DNA of 64,000 nt. Source: 2-12-FULL-35-23 sp965196985. GTDB taxonomy: Bacteria; Pseudomonadota; Gammaproteobacteria; UBA12402. Under the pieces are notes generated by a model, which had not been told where the DNA came from, ran no database searches, and saw only the letters and a program-made list of their open reading frames with translations. Numbering within the stretch: the first letter of the stretch is position 1; every line of letters starts with the position of its first letter. Below are positions 55,142-64,000 of this stretch, piece by piece. A program made the translations under genes and the position numbers. The stretch lies in NCBI GenBank assembly GCA_965196985.1, contig CBDALO010000233.1, forward strand, positions 89,754 through 153,753. The letters are read 5' to 3'.

Positions 55142-55942
55142 ATGAGTAAGATGTATCTTCAACATTTTGGCTTGAAATTTGATCCATTGGGTAAATCAAA
55201 CATTATTCAATTGGCGCAGTCAAAGCGACTAGAGCAGCAACTTAATGGTTTGCTAGAAACACGCGGCTTAGCAGTGATTACTGGCGACTCAGGGACAGGA
55301 AAGACCACGGCGCTAAGATACTGGAGCAATAAACTCAACCCGCTGACCCATCAAGTCATTTATCAATCAGACACTCACTTTCGGTCATTTGATGTGTACT
55401 CTCAGCTTGCCGAAAATCTAGGTTTAGAAAACTATTACCGATTCTCTAAACTTTGGAGAGACTTGAAGCAGAGCTTGATCGCGCTCTACCATGATAAAAA
55501 CGTTCAGCCTATTTGGATCCTAGACGAGGCGCATCAGCTTAGTAATGATTTCATTCTACGATTACCTGACTTCCTTAATTTCAGTTTTGACAGCAAAGAC
55601 GTCATGACGATTATCTTATGTGGACTCCCATCACTTCTAGCAACATTGCAGAGACCAGCCTATGAACCTATCAACTCTAGAATTCAGTGCTTTATTAGGT
55701 GGCATGCAATTGAAGATAGCAGGGATTTTGAGAGCATTATTCACGCTGCTTTTGAGAAGGCAGGAATGAGCAGCAGCTTATTCACTGAAACAGGTATTCG
55801 TGCAGTACACATGGCCACAAAAGGTAGGCTTCGTTATGTTGATAGGCTCATGCGACATGCGTTGCTAATCGCCGCTAATATGAATTTAAACCATATACCG
55901 GATGATGTCATTAATCAGGCAATTCATGAGCTAAAAGGTTAA
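55142..55942 (+). CDS. ExeA/TniB-like AAA+ ATPase of the three-gene transposon
   Basis: 266 aa, intact. Walker A ITGDSGTGKTTALRYW near residue 46, Walker B PIWILDEAHQL, sensor-like TIILCGLPSLLATL, and an arginine-rich C-terminal lid (GRLRYVDRLMRHALLIAANMN). Family relatives are the ExeA/GspA ATPases and the transposon targeting ATPases TnsC/TniB/IstB. In the undisturbed element its ATG overlaps the DDE stop; here an IS110 has inserted just upstream, with ATG one base beyond the junction, so coupling is lost. Confidence 0.88.
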   Translation: MSKMYLQHFGLKFDPLGKSNIIQLAQSKRLEQQLNGLLETRGLAVITGDSGTGKTTALRYWSNKLNPLTHQVIYQSDTHFRSFDVYSQLAENLGLENYYRFSKLWRDLKQSLIALYHDKNVQPIWILDEAHQLSNDFILRLPDFLNFSFDSKDVMTIILCGLPSLLATLQRPAYEPINSRIQCFIRWHAIEDSRDFESIIHAAFEKAGMSSSLFTETGIRAVHMATKGRLRYVDRLMRHALLIAANMNLNHIPDDVINQAIHELKG

Positions 55943-56008
55943 CTATTTGACACCATCTCACGCAAAATAGGTTGAGATGGTTTCTCTAAATTATTGTGGG
56001 ACGTTACA

Positions 56009-56364
56009 CTGCGGTATCTGTAGCTCAAGCTGACCTTGACCTGTGTTAATTAACCTTGGTTTAAAGCCGTTCGCATATCCGTTTCTATCGCCAGTTCGCT
56101 CATAAGGACTGGCATTTAAATGGCGCTCCCTTTCTATTAACATAGCCTCATTCATCAACCTGGAGACAAGCTTAGGTAAAGCTTCAAACCCCTCCATCGC
56201 TAAAACATGTATGGCTTCTTCGATTAAGTTCTCATTTTTATAGCAGCTCATTGTCATTCCTCTTTTTTGGTTAAGTTTACCTTAAAAGGAATTTCTAATC
56301 TGACTGAGTCGCCTGCTTATTTTCAGCAAGTCAATGGAATTTACAGAAAGGATGGCGCACTAGC
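56009..56364 (-). mobile_element. IS256 family fragment, copy 8 (left part)
   Basis: Left terminus at 56364, first 84 codons of the transposase (from 56257), cut at 56009 by the three-gene transposon. Shares 125 bp (56009-56133) with the end of copy 7 (50075-50199). Its left end truncates cas2-3. Confidence 0.92.
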
Positions 56365-56834
56365 AGCCTTCTCGGTAAGTATTGAAATATCCTTCTGCCA
56401 TTGAGGGTGGAATAGTAGCCGATGAGATCATTACTTGACGACCCAGCATACCTGCTAAGTGAATCAAGCGACCAATAGCAATTAAATCACCACTTGTGAA
56501 ATCATCCACTTCATCAATAACCAAGTCAGATGATAGTAATCGCAATGCAGGCAAAATGTAACGTCCACCGCTTGTAGTCTCAGTTGCGGCAATAATGTGG
56601 TCAATGGTACAGACCAGAACCGGCGCATAGAGTAACTGCCTATCTTTATAGCTATGCAAAATAGTAGTTAAACCTTCTTCAGGCAGTTCACCTTGGTAAA
56701 CAACTTCGTCGGAGTCGGCCAGTAGAGTTTCAGTAGATTCCGAACCTTTTTCCGCTTGATCCTGTACTTTCTCTTGTTTATTTTGGTAGTGCAGGTCTGC
56801 AATCGCCCTTGAACCAATCAATACAGCTAGATCA

Positions 56835-58303
56835 CTGAAAACTACCCAAAATTTAAATCAGCAAAATAATGCTGAAATATTGTGTAAAAATGACTATGCT
56901 TTGTCTTTTTAACAAGACTAACGAGATGAGTATAAATGTTAAACTTCGCCGATTACGCTGCCCCTCTTTTTTCAAAATTAACTGGGAAAGTTGTTTTAAA
57001 AAAATCTATCGACGATTGTAGGAAAGCTATTAACTGAAGGTAGTTGTAAGTTGTTCAGTTCATCAAAAGATAACAATGAGTATAAAAAGATGATTCGTAC
57101 ACTTACCGGTGAAAATAAAAGCACCGATTTAGATCCAATAAAAACAAATGATGTATTGCTAGAACAGAGCTGTGAAAAACTTTCACACGCCAGTAAAATT
57201 GATGTTCTTCATGATCCTTCTGATATTAGAAAGCCACATAGCAAGCAAACTGAAAATCTAGGTAAAGTAAGGAGTCTGGACGGGGATATTATCAATGGTT
57301 ACAGCACGCATAACGCAGTTGCATTAGTACCTGGTGATAAGGCTGTGCATCTACTATCGCATGTAAGCTACAGCAATAAAGACCCTAAGTTTTTAAAAGC
57401 TGAGCATATTAAGAAAATAGAGGCTGGAAAGCCATTTGAGGGAGATAAAGAGGCCAAGAGTCTTTATGAATCTGGTGATTACTTTAATAAAAAGCTGCTG
57501 TCTATTCGTGAAATAGAAAAAATAGGAAACTGCCTAAAATCAAAGAATGAAGATGCAACCATTACCCATATTCTAGATAGAGAGTTTGATGATAATGACT
57601 ATCTCTCACTAATTGATACAAACCTAGATCAAGACTTTATTATTCGCTCAAAAATAACAAGAACAATAGAAGGTAGAGGTGATGATGGTAAAAAGCTTAA
57701 GCTGATTAACGCTGATTTTGATGCTCAAGGCGAAAAGCAATTCCAAAAGTTAACAGTTGGAAAGAATTGCGTACAAGACGGAAAAATAACTATTTATTTT
57801 GGAGAGTTTGAGAACTTCAATGCAATTAAAATCCAAATTACAGGCAGAGATGGTAGGAGAATTTTTAAGAATGACATGCTGCTATTAACTAATAAAAAAG
57901 TAACGACTTTTGATGAGGCGTATGAGGTATACATAGCCTATCTATCTCGTGCGAAAATTGAATATGTTTTTAAATTTCTCAAGGAAGGACTAGGCTGGGA
58001 AAATATGCAGATAAAAAATTTTAAAGGGATACAAAATCTACTGGCTGTATGTTTTTATGTGGCCTCATATTTGTATGAGATAGGTAAGGAAAAAGCTTAT
58101 GACGATTACGCAATTATGCTAGCTAAATTAGGAGATGGTAAGGGCAAGGTGACACGACACTTTATTGCGAAGGGTATTAGAAAACTTCTAACGTATCACT
58201 TAGTAGAGCAATTTTTTAAAGAAAATAGTGTTTCTCAAGAAGAACAAAAAGAATTATCGAATTCAGTTCAGGTAGGGAGATAACAATTTTGGGTAGTTCT
58301 CAG
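56835..58303 (+). mobile_element. IS4 family element, copy 1
   Basis: 1469 bp, termini CTGAAAACTACCCAAAATTT and complement of CTGAGAACTACCCAAAATT. Target duplication TAGATCA (56828-56834, 58304-58310) in cas2-3. Confidence 0.93.
56936..58283 (+). pseudogene. IS4 family transposase with +1 frame change
   Basis: The body from 57051 (410 aa) has the IS4 signatures: Asp in DVLHDPSDIRKP, Asp in HILDREFDDNDYL, and the Y-(2)-R-(3)-E-(6)-K type segment YIAYLSRAKIEYVFKFLKEG. It has no good start: the frame opens after a TAA at 56997 and only a TTG is available. An N-terminal piece from ATG 56936 (MLNFADYAAPLFSKLTGKVVLKKSIDDCRKAIN) in another frame stops at 57035. The two would join by a +1 (or -2) shift around 57000-57032. 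The same arrangement is in copy 2, so it is old or functional; I cannot tell which. Confidence 0.75.
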
Positions 58304-60118
58304 TAGATCACTGCCATCACTGTGTTTAAATATACGCTTGCGGTATTCATCTCCAGTTTGCAATGTAAGTGTGCGTAACCCGAGCGCGAGAATATAGCGC
58401 AGACTATCACCATCTTCAGAGAGTGCCATCATGAGTTTCGCGTTAGCAAAGGTTTTGCCACAACCAGTACTAGCCATGTTTATTGCGAAAAAACCTTTTC
58501 GTGTTCCACCCCACGTTGTGCGCCAATCTCGCACTTTTCTTGCAGCAGTATCTTGCCAGGTATAGGGCTGTGGGCTTTTGCGTTTCAACTCAGCAGTATT
58601 AAAACTGGGATCCAAGTTGTTTTCGATAGCTGGTAACTTTCCTATAATCTTTTTGGCGCTCTCGCAAACACCGACCAAATGCTGGTCCAAAGCTTGTTTG
58701 GGTGACTTATCTTTCTGGGTATTGGCGATCAATTTGGTGATACTTTTCCAATTACGAGTTTTACTAATATCAAGCGATGAAAAGTAATGATCGCCTAACA
58801 TCAAGGCCAAACGAGCATGGTGCAACAAGACTCGATAACTACCATTGTCGATTGCTTGAGCAATAACATCTTGTAAATCTAATAATTTGGCAGACCAGCG
58901 TTTTATTTGTGACACCCATGTATTAGCGTTAGTTAGTAGGCCTTGAGGGAACTCTAAACATGCTGCAAGTTCTTTTATATTTTTATTTTCATATCCCCAT
59001 GTCTTATCAATCATCTTAAGCAGACCATCGAGACCAGTACATGGGCTACCTTTAGGCGCTTCTTTCTCATTTAAAATCGGAAGTTTATGGTGGGTAATAA
59101 TTAGCCATGCAATTAATTTTGCTATGCTGGGTAAATCGGCTAACGACACTTGTTCAGTATTATTGTGTAAGAATCTTTTAATCGCATCTTCATTGATTCT
59201 TCCCTCTTTTAATGTGGTTAACCAGTCATGGTCTATATTTGGGTTTTTGGTATTGTAGATTAGTGCCTTGAGCAATAAATAGGACACCCATTCATGGCGT
59301 AACCGATCCGCCTGAGTGCCTTTGTAGTTTTTGGAAAGTTTATTCTGGAAGCGAATACTGGCTTTACCCCAATCGTGCAGTAAAGCTGCCAAAGAAGTTA
59401 ACGCTCGGATAAGGGGAAGCAACTTCCAATCTAACAAATCGTCTTGGTAAACTAAATCATTTTTGGTGCGGTTTACAGGTACGCGACCTTCACGATTAAA
59501 CTCCAGTTTATTCCCCACCACCCATACCAACTCAGTTCTTGCTCTAGATCTAATCCAATGACAAGACACAGCTGTATTTTTACTAGCAGTTTTTCTTAAT
59601 AGTTTTTTAACAGCACTTAATCCCTCCAGTGTAATCACTGTCTGCCAGGTATTATCTCCAATACGATTAGCAAAAGCATCCAGAACTCTACGTGTTTTTT
59701 TCGTATCCGTTCAATATCAGCATGATTTGAAAATAATTCAAAAAGTTCTTGACAGCTTTTTCGTGCAAATTTGGAAATTTTATATTGGAATCATCGTGTG
59801 TCATAAAAGCATGATGTGCGCTCTATAACAACGCTGTATGCTCGGATTATTTTTTCATCGATCAGGTTCATGGCTTAAAAATAATTTCAGCAGTACGGCC
59901 ATCTGTGTGGGGAAAATTTACCTTTTCAAACCCGTGGTATACTCTTCCTATGAAAAAACAACCTGACAAATCAGTTTTAGCCGATCTCATTGAGAGATTT
60001 AATAATACTGTTACACCAACAGCACTAGAAACAGATTTTAGCAATGTATGTGAAAGTCAGGCTGAGAAAATCATAAAGCTAGAAGACAAGGTGCAATCGT
60101 TAAATAACGCATTAAATA

Positions 60119-61587
60119 CTGAAAACTACCCAAAATTTAAATCAACAAAATAATGCTGAAATATTGTGTAAAAATGACTATGCTTTGTCTTTTTAACAAG
60201 ACTAACGAGATGAGTATAAATGTTAAACTTCGCCGATTACGCTGCCCCTCTTTTTTCAAAATTAACTGGGAAAGTTGTTTTAAAAAAATCTATCGACGAT
60301 TGTAGGAAAGCTATTAACTGAAGGTAGTTGTAAGTTGTTCAGTTCATCAAAAGATAACAATGAGTATAAAAAGATGATTCGTACACTTACCGGTGAAAAT
60401 AAAAGCACCGATTTAGATCCAATAAAAACAAATGATGTATTGCTAGAACAGAGCTGTGAAAAACTTTCACACGCCAGTAAAATTGATGTTCTTCATGATC
60501 CTTCTGATATTAGAAAGCCACATAGCAAGCAAACTGAAAATCTAGGTAAAGTAAGGAGTCTGGACGGGGATATTATCAATGGTTACAGCACGCATAACGC
60601 AGTTGCATTAGTACCTGGTGATAAGGCTGTGCATCTACTATCGCATGTAAGCTACAGCAATAAAGACCCTAAGTTTTTAAAAGCTGAGCATATTAAGAAA
60701 ATAGAGGCTGGAAAGCCATTTGAGGGAGATAAAGAGGCCAAGAGTCTTTATGAATCTGGTGATTACTTTAATAAAAAGCTGCTGTCTATTCGTGAAATAG
60801 AAAAAATAGGAATCTGCCTAAAATCAAAGAATGAAGATGCAACCATTACCCATATTCTAGATAGAGAGTTTGATGATAATGACTATCTCTCACTAATTGA
60901 TACAAACCTAGATCAAGACTTTATTATTCGCTCAAAAATAACAAGAACAATAGAAGGTAGAGGTGATGATGGTAAAAAGCTTAAGCTGATTAACGCTGAT
61001 TTTGATGCTCAAGGCGAAAAGCAATTCCAAAAGTTAACAGTTGGAAAGAATTGCGTACAAGACGGAAAAATAACTATTTATTTTGGAGAGTTTGAGAACT
61101 TCAATGCAATTAAAATCCAAATTACAGGCAGAGATGGTAGGAGAATTTTTAAGAATGACATGCTGCTATTAACTAATAAAAAAGTAACGACTTTTGATGA
61201 GGCGTATGAGGTATACATAGCCTATCTATCTCGTGCGAAAATTGAATATGTTTTTAAATTTCTCAAGGAAGGACTAGGCTGGGAAAATATGCAGATAAAA
61301 AATTTTAAAGGGATACAAAATCTACTGGCTGTATGTTTTTATGTGGCCTCATATTTGTATGAGATAGGTAAGGAAAAAGCTTATGACGATTACGCAATTA
61401 TGCTAGCTAAATTAGGAGATGGTAAGGGCAAGGTGACACGACACTTTATTGCGAAGGGTATTAGAAAACTTCTAACGTATCACTTAGTAGAGCAATTTTT
61501 TAAAGAAAATAGTGTTTCTCAAGAAGAACAAAAAGAATTATCGAATTCAGTTCAGGTAGGGAGATAACAATTTTGGGTAGTTCTCAG
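60119..61587 (+). mobile_element. IS4 family element, copy 2
   Basis: 1469 bp, same termini as copy 1, target duplication ATTAAATA (60111-60118, 61588-61595). Confidence 0.94.
60220..61567 (+). pseudogene. IS4 family transposase with +1 frame change, copy 2
   Basis: Identical organisation to copy 1: short N-terminal frame from ATG 60220 and the main frame from 60335 to 61567. Protein differs from copy 1 by one residue (KIGICLKSK versus KIGNCLKSK). DDE residues and the Y-R-E-K segment are present. Because both copies transposed recently (clean duplications), some functional enzyme must exist, either from these by frameshifting or from another copy elsewhere. Confidence 0.75.
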
Positions 61588-63171
61588 ATTAAATAAATAT
61601 AAAGGTGAGCAAGGAAAGCCTAATGTTAGAAAGCAAACGCGCGCTAACAAGGACAAGGATCATTCCTCCGAGAAGGATAGAAAAGGAAATAAAACCAATA
61701 AAACTAGAAAGCCAAAATCTAGTAAAAAAAATCTCGAAGTCTCTAATACAGTGACACTAACAATTAATCCAGATTCGTTGCCCAGCGATGCTGTGCCAAA
61801 TGGCTCTAAGAAAACACTTATCCAGGATATAAAAATTGCTGCTAATAACACTCTTTTTTTGCGCCAACAATATTACTCCCCTTCTGAAAACAAACACTAT
61901 ACAGCACCTCTGCCAACTGGTTATGAGGGCCAGTTCGGCCCTACTATTAAAAGCTGGACAAGCTTCCTAAATACTCAAGGTGGTATGACGCTAGAAAGCC
62001 TTGAGACATTTTATAAAACCGCCAACATAGATATTAGTAAATCAACCATCCATAGCTTCACAATTAAAACACCTACGATACTTGAGCCCGAGAAGGTAGA
62101 AGTTGTGAAGGCAGGTTTACAATCCACGAACTACCAGCACCTAGATGACACCAACGCTAGAGAGGATGGGAAAAACCGTTATGTTAATGTATTGGGTAAT
62201 GAGTATTATTCAGCTTACTTTACGCTGACCAGTAAAAGTCGATTAAGCGTCATTGAAATGTTAAGCAAAGACCACTTTGGGTTCACATTAAATGAGGCCG
62301 CTTTTAATTTACTGGCTACTATGAACTTACCCCACAAGGTAATCGAAAGCTTAAAGGTATTTCACTCATCGACTATCTTAAACAGTAAGGAGCTGGAAGT
62401 TATTCTTGATAAGGTATTAGGTGATAAAAAATTTCCAAAATATAGAAAGCTGATTACTGATGCGGCAGCTATCTCAACATATAGAAAGAGTCCTTATGCG
62501 ATAGAAACACTCATTACCGATGATGCGCCACAGTTTAAGCTCATTACTGAATCACTCGCCTTGTGCTGGGTTCATGAGGGTAGGCATTATAAAAAGCTGA
62601 CGCCAATTTTTAAGAAGCACCAAGACTCTGTTGACAGCTTCTTGGATAGGTTTTGGGATTATTATCATAAGCTCATTGAATATAAAAAGAACCCAGGGCA
62701 AGATGAGATAGATAAGCTATCCAATGAGTTTACTGAGTTATTCTCAACAATCACTGGCTACGAGAAACTAGATAAACAAATTGAGCTCACCTTAAAAAAG
62801 AAAAGGCAGCTATTGTTAGTGCTGGAAAAGCCAGAGCTTCCTCTACATAACAATCCAGCAGAGTTGATGGCTCGGAAGCAGGCTAGAATGCGCGATGTAC
62901 ACCTTCATACTATGAGTGAAGAAGGAACGAAAGCTAAGGATACAATGGTTACAATTACTGAGACATGTAAAAAGCTAGCAGTTAATGTCTTCGATTATAT
63001 ATATGACAGAATTACAAAAAACTATTCTATGCCTTCGCTAGCGGAATTAATTACCATCCGCTCATCACAGGCGCAGTAAACTAAAGAGAGCGCAGCATGA
63101 GCATCATGCTGAAATAAGACGGATACTTTTTTTCAGTGAATTTTTTTTACATTGGGATATAAATGTCACCA

Positions 63172-64000
63172 TCATCTGTTATCACCATCAAAAGTCTTGC
63201 TCTGTAATGCTACTGCTTTTACTTGCTCAAACATAAAATCCAATGCTTTGTGACCGGTAAAGACTTGTAGGCACTGCTGACGAAATTCCTGATCGGTCGT
63301 GCGCTCCTTAGCGCAAATAAAGGCTAATGGAAGTACAATCGCATCTTTAATCAAATCAGCAACATCAAAAACCAAAGCACCACGCCTAGTTTTGCCGTGC
63401 ATAACTGCGAACCCATGAGGAATCCCTAGTACCCAAAGGGTGGTTGCAGATAAGCCATAAGCTAAATAATTACCATGATTTAAAAATGCATTTGCCTGGT
63501 CAGATGCATTATGTTCGCGGGAAAAAGAAGACAAACCTACTTTTCCTGCCGCATACTTATAAAGCATTTTAGTTAGCTGAGCTTCAGTTAGTAATAAATC
63601 AGAAGATTTTAACGCACTGGTTGTAGCTTCGTTAAAACGGTGTAACGCGGACTCGATATCAGCATGAGAAATATCAAAGCCAGCCTCTTTTAGGTCACGA
63701 TCTTTTGACCAAACCTTTTTTAAATACGCTATACGTGCTTGCTGAAAAAGTTTAGCAGCTTTTAATCGCTTCACATCATCAAACCAGAACGATAGCCACC
63801 CTTGTAAATACTCAGTGGGTCTATACTCACTTTGTGGTGTCATCCACTCAATTTCTGACCCCATAAATAATGGTGTTGCTCCAGCACCGCAAAAGCCAAT
63901 TAAAACACCTGCTGATGCCAACATTTTCACCGCTGCCTGCGTAATAGATGTCCCTACACCAAGTAGAATAACTGTTGTATTCGCGATAGGAATATTCCAA
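63172..64000 (-). CDS. cas1: Type I-F Cas1 endonuclease, 5' end beyond window
   Basis: 276 codons visible, open to the window edge: WNIPIANTTVILLGVGTSITQAAVKMLASAGVLIGFCGAG, then TPLFMGSEIEWMTPQSEYRPTEYLQGW, which is the Cas1f signature. Catalytic candidates: Glu in LLTEAQLTKMLY, His in PHGFAVMHGKTRRGALVFDVADLIKDAIVLP and Asp in that last segment. The normal I-F protein is about 325 aa, so some 45-50 residues lie outside. It integrates new spacers together with Cas2-3; since cas2-3 is destroyed next to it, it is probably idle. The stop overlaps the cas2-3 start. Confidence 0.93.
   Translation of the reverse strand, partial: WNIPIANTTVILLGVGTSITQAAVKMLASAGVLIGFCGAGATPLFMGSEIEWMTPQSEYRPTEYLQGWLSFWFDDVKRLKAAKLFQQARIAYLKKVWSKDRDLKEAGFDISHADIESALHRFNEATTSALKSSDLLLTEAQLTKMLYKYAAGKVGLSSFSREHNASDQANAFLNHGNYLAYGLSATTLWVLGIPHGFAVMHGKTRRGALVFDVADLIKDAIVLPLAFICAKERTTDQEFRQQCLQVFTGHKALDFMFEQVKAVALQSKTFDGDNR

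Larger units (their letters stand above)
50995..55149 (+). pseudogene. rve-type DDE transposase, split by IS91 and IS110
   Basis: Copy of 10373-11707. The catalytic core (CDIWYGDVMHGP, LIIDNGPAYRA, SKGKLERWHRT) is intact, but an IS91 element enters after ARKTSL (52270), adding DIKEFQCVNW and a stop. The remaining codons (VEIVYN to DITEE) are at 53849-53898, and an IS110 follows within the last codons. Only the final ~20 residues are lost, so partial activity cannot be excluded. Confidence 0.88.
50200..56008 (+). mobile_element. Three-gene DDE/AAA+ transposon, copy 2
   Basis: Same element as 8119-12502, ends TGTTACGTC (50200) and ACGTTACA (56008). Contains an IS91 insert (52271-53848) and an IS110 insert (53897-55140). 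No target duplication: instead 125 bp of IS256 are repeated on the two sides. Confidence 0.88.
59950..63079 (+). pseudogene. IS66-like transposase, copy C, split by IS4
   Basis: Same protein as 38517-40169. IS4 copy 2 interrupts after residue 56 (QSLNNALN) with 8-bp duplication ATTAAATA. The remainder (61588-63079) runs open through the catalytic part HLDDTNARED, TDDAPQF, NNPAELMARKQ to the normal stop. Removing the insert would restore the full gene. Confidence 0.92.
59703..63126 (+). mobile_element. GTATCCG-ended IS66-like element, copy C, interrupted
   Basis: 1947 bp native plus IS4 copy 2. Flanking 8-mers TGTTTTTC and TTTTTTTC are a nearly perfect duplication in cas2-3. Confidence 0.9.
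56365..63175 (-). pseudogene. cas3f: Type I-F Cas2-3 (Cas3f) nuclease-helicase, broken in four pieces
   Basis: Start ATG at 63175 overlaps the cas1 stop (ATGA). Piece one, MMVTFISQCKKNSLKK (63175-63128). The GTATCCG-ended element C then intervenes; piece two (59702-58304) continues TRRVLDAFANRIGDNTWQT (Cas2-like part), the HD nuclease LAALLHDWGKASIRFQNK with LRHEW and THHKL, and Walker A STGCGKTFANAKLM. IS4 copy 1 interrupts at HSDGSDL. Piece three (56834-56365) has LHYQNKQ, DEAD-type LVIDEVDDF and SATIPPSM, and stops at an IS256 end. The second helicase domain is absent. Interference and adaptation by this gene are lost. Confidence 0.92.

Noticed and set aside
50200..56008. CRISPR-associated Tn7-like transposon, because a TnsB/TnsC-like pair lies near type I-F cas genes
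   Set aside because: The cas genes are cas1 and cas2-3, which such systems lack; no TniQ or Cascade genes occur in the transposon, whose ends close at 56008 before the cas genes begin.
56997..57033. Classical -1 slippery site in the IS4 gene (T TTA AAA)
   Set aside because: The downstream frame is reached by +1, not -1, so this heptamer does not explain the frame change.
56365..64000. Search for a CRISPR array next to the type I-F genes
   Set aside because: No 28-bp repeat and spacer pattern is visible inside the window; cas1 runs off the end, so an array may lie outside.
1..64000. tRNA or rRNA genes
   Set aside because: No cloverleaf-like or rRNA-like segment was recognised by eye in either strand; a dedicated scan was not possible.

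Overview
The window reads as AT-rich, IS-saturated accessory DNA, probably plasmid or plasmid-derived, from a host-associated gammaproteobacterium. The support is a type I-F cas1/cas2-3 remnant, ankyrin and BspA-like leucine-rich repeat (LRR) proteins, a Rep/ParA backbone and a very high transposase load. A Piscirickettsia- or Legionellales-like source is plausible, but nothing here proves the genus. Roughly two thirds of the sequence is insertion elements, often nested two or three deep.

Layout. 1-1774: a putative regulator and a divergent SDR oxidoreductase. 1775-13853: an IS66 element that has received two IS256 copies, two ISKra4-type copies and a three-gene DDE/AAA+ transposon, followed by further IS66 pieces; the whole block is flanked by a 240-bp direct repeat. 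13854-19423: DUF3574 lipo/secretory protein, GRP sugar transporter, then a plasmid-type module (winged-helix Rep-like protein, double-HTH repressor, ParA plus ribbon-helix-helix partner, AT-rich repeats) and a protein with a bZIP-like N-terminus. 19424-22842: an ankyrin protein with 16 nearly identical 46-residue units, and a small ORF. 22843-38185: an ISL3/ISKra4/IS256/IS66 mosaic. 38186-40487: a small membrane protein gene split by an IS. 40487-43331: an IS5-type element carrying an ISNCY-type element. 43332-48898: an island with an LRR protein and a repeat-rich lipoprotein, bracketed by 40-bp perfect inverted repeats, one abutting a Tn3 transposase remnant. 48899-56364: an IS256 pair enclosing a second copy of the three-gene transposon, which itself carries an IS91 and an IS110 element. 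56365-64000: a type I-F cas2-3 gene broken by three different elements, and the cas1 gene running off the window end.

The clearest unusual feature is the IS110 element (53897-55140). Its 5' non-coding region contains a bridge-RNA-like segment whose guide loops can be read against the real target, because the empty target survives in the other transposon copy at about 10370-10395, and against the element's own joined ends. A second notable feature is a shared -1 frameshift heptamer in the zinc-finger gene of the three-gene transposon, present in both copies. Most chromosomal or plasmid cargo genes look intact; the CRISPR interference/adaptation nuclease Cas2-3 is destroyed.
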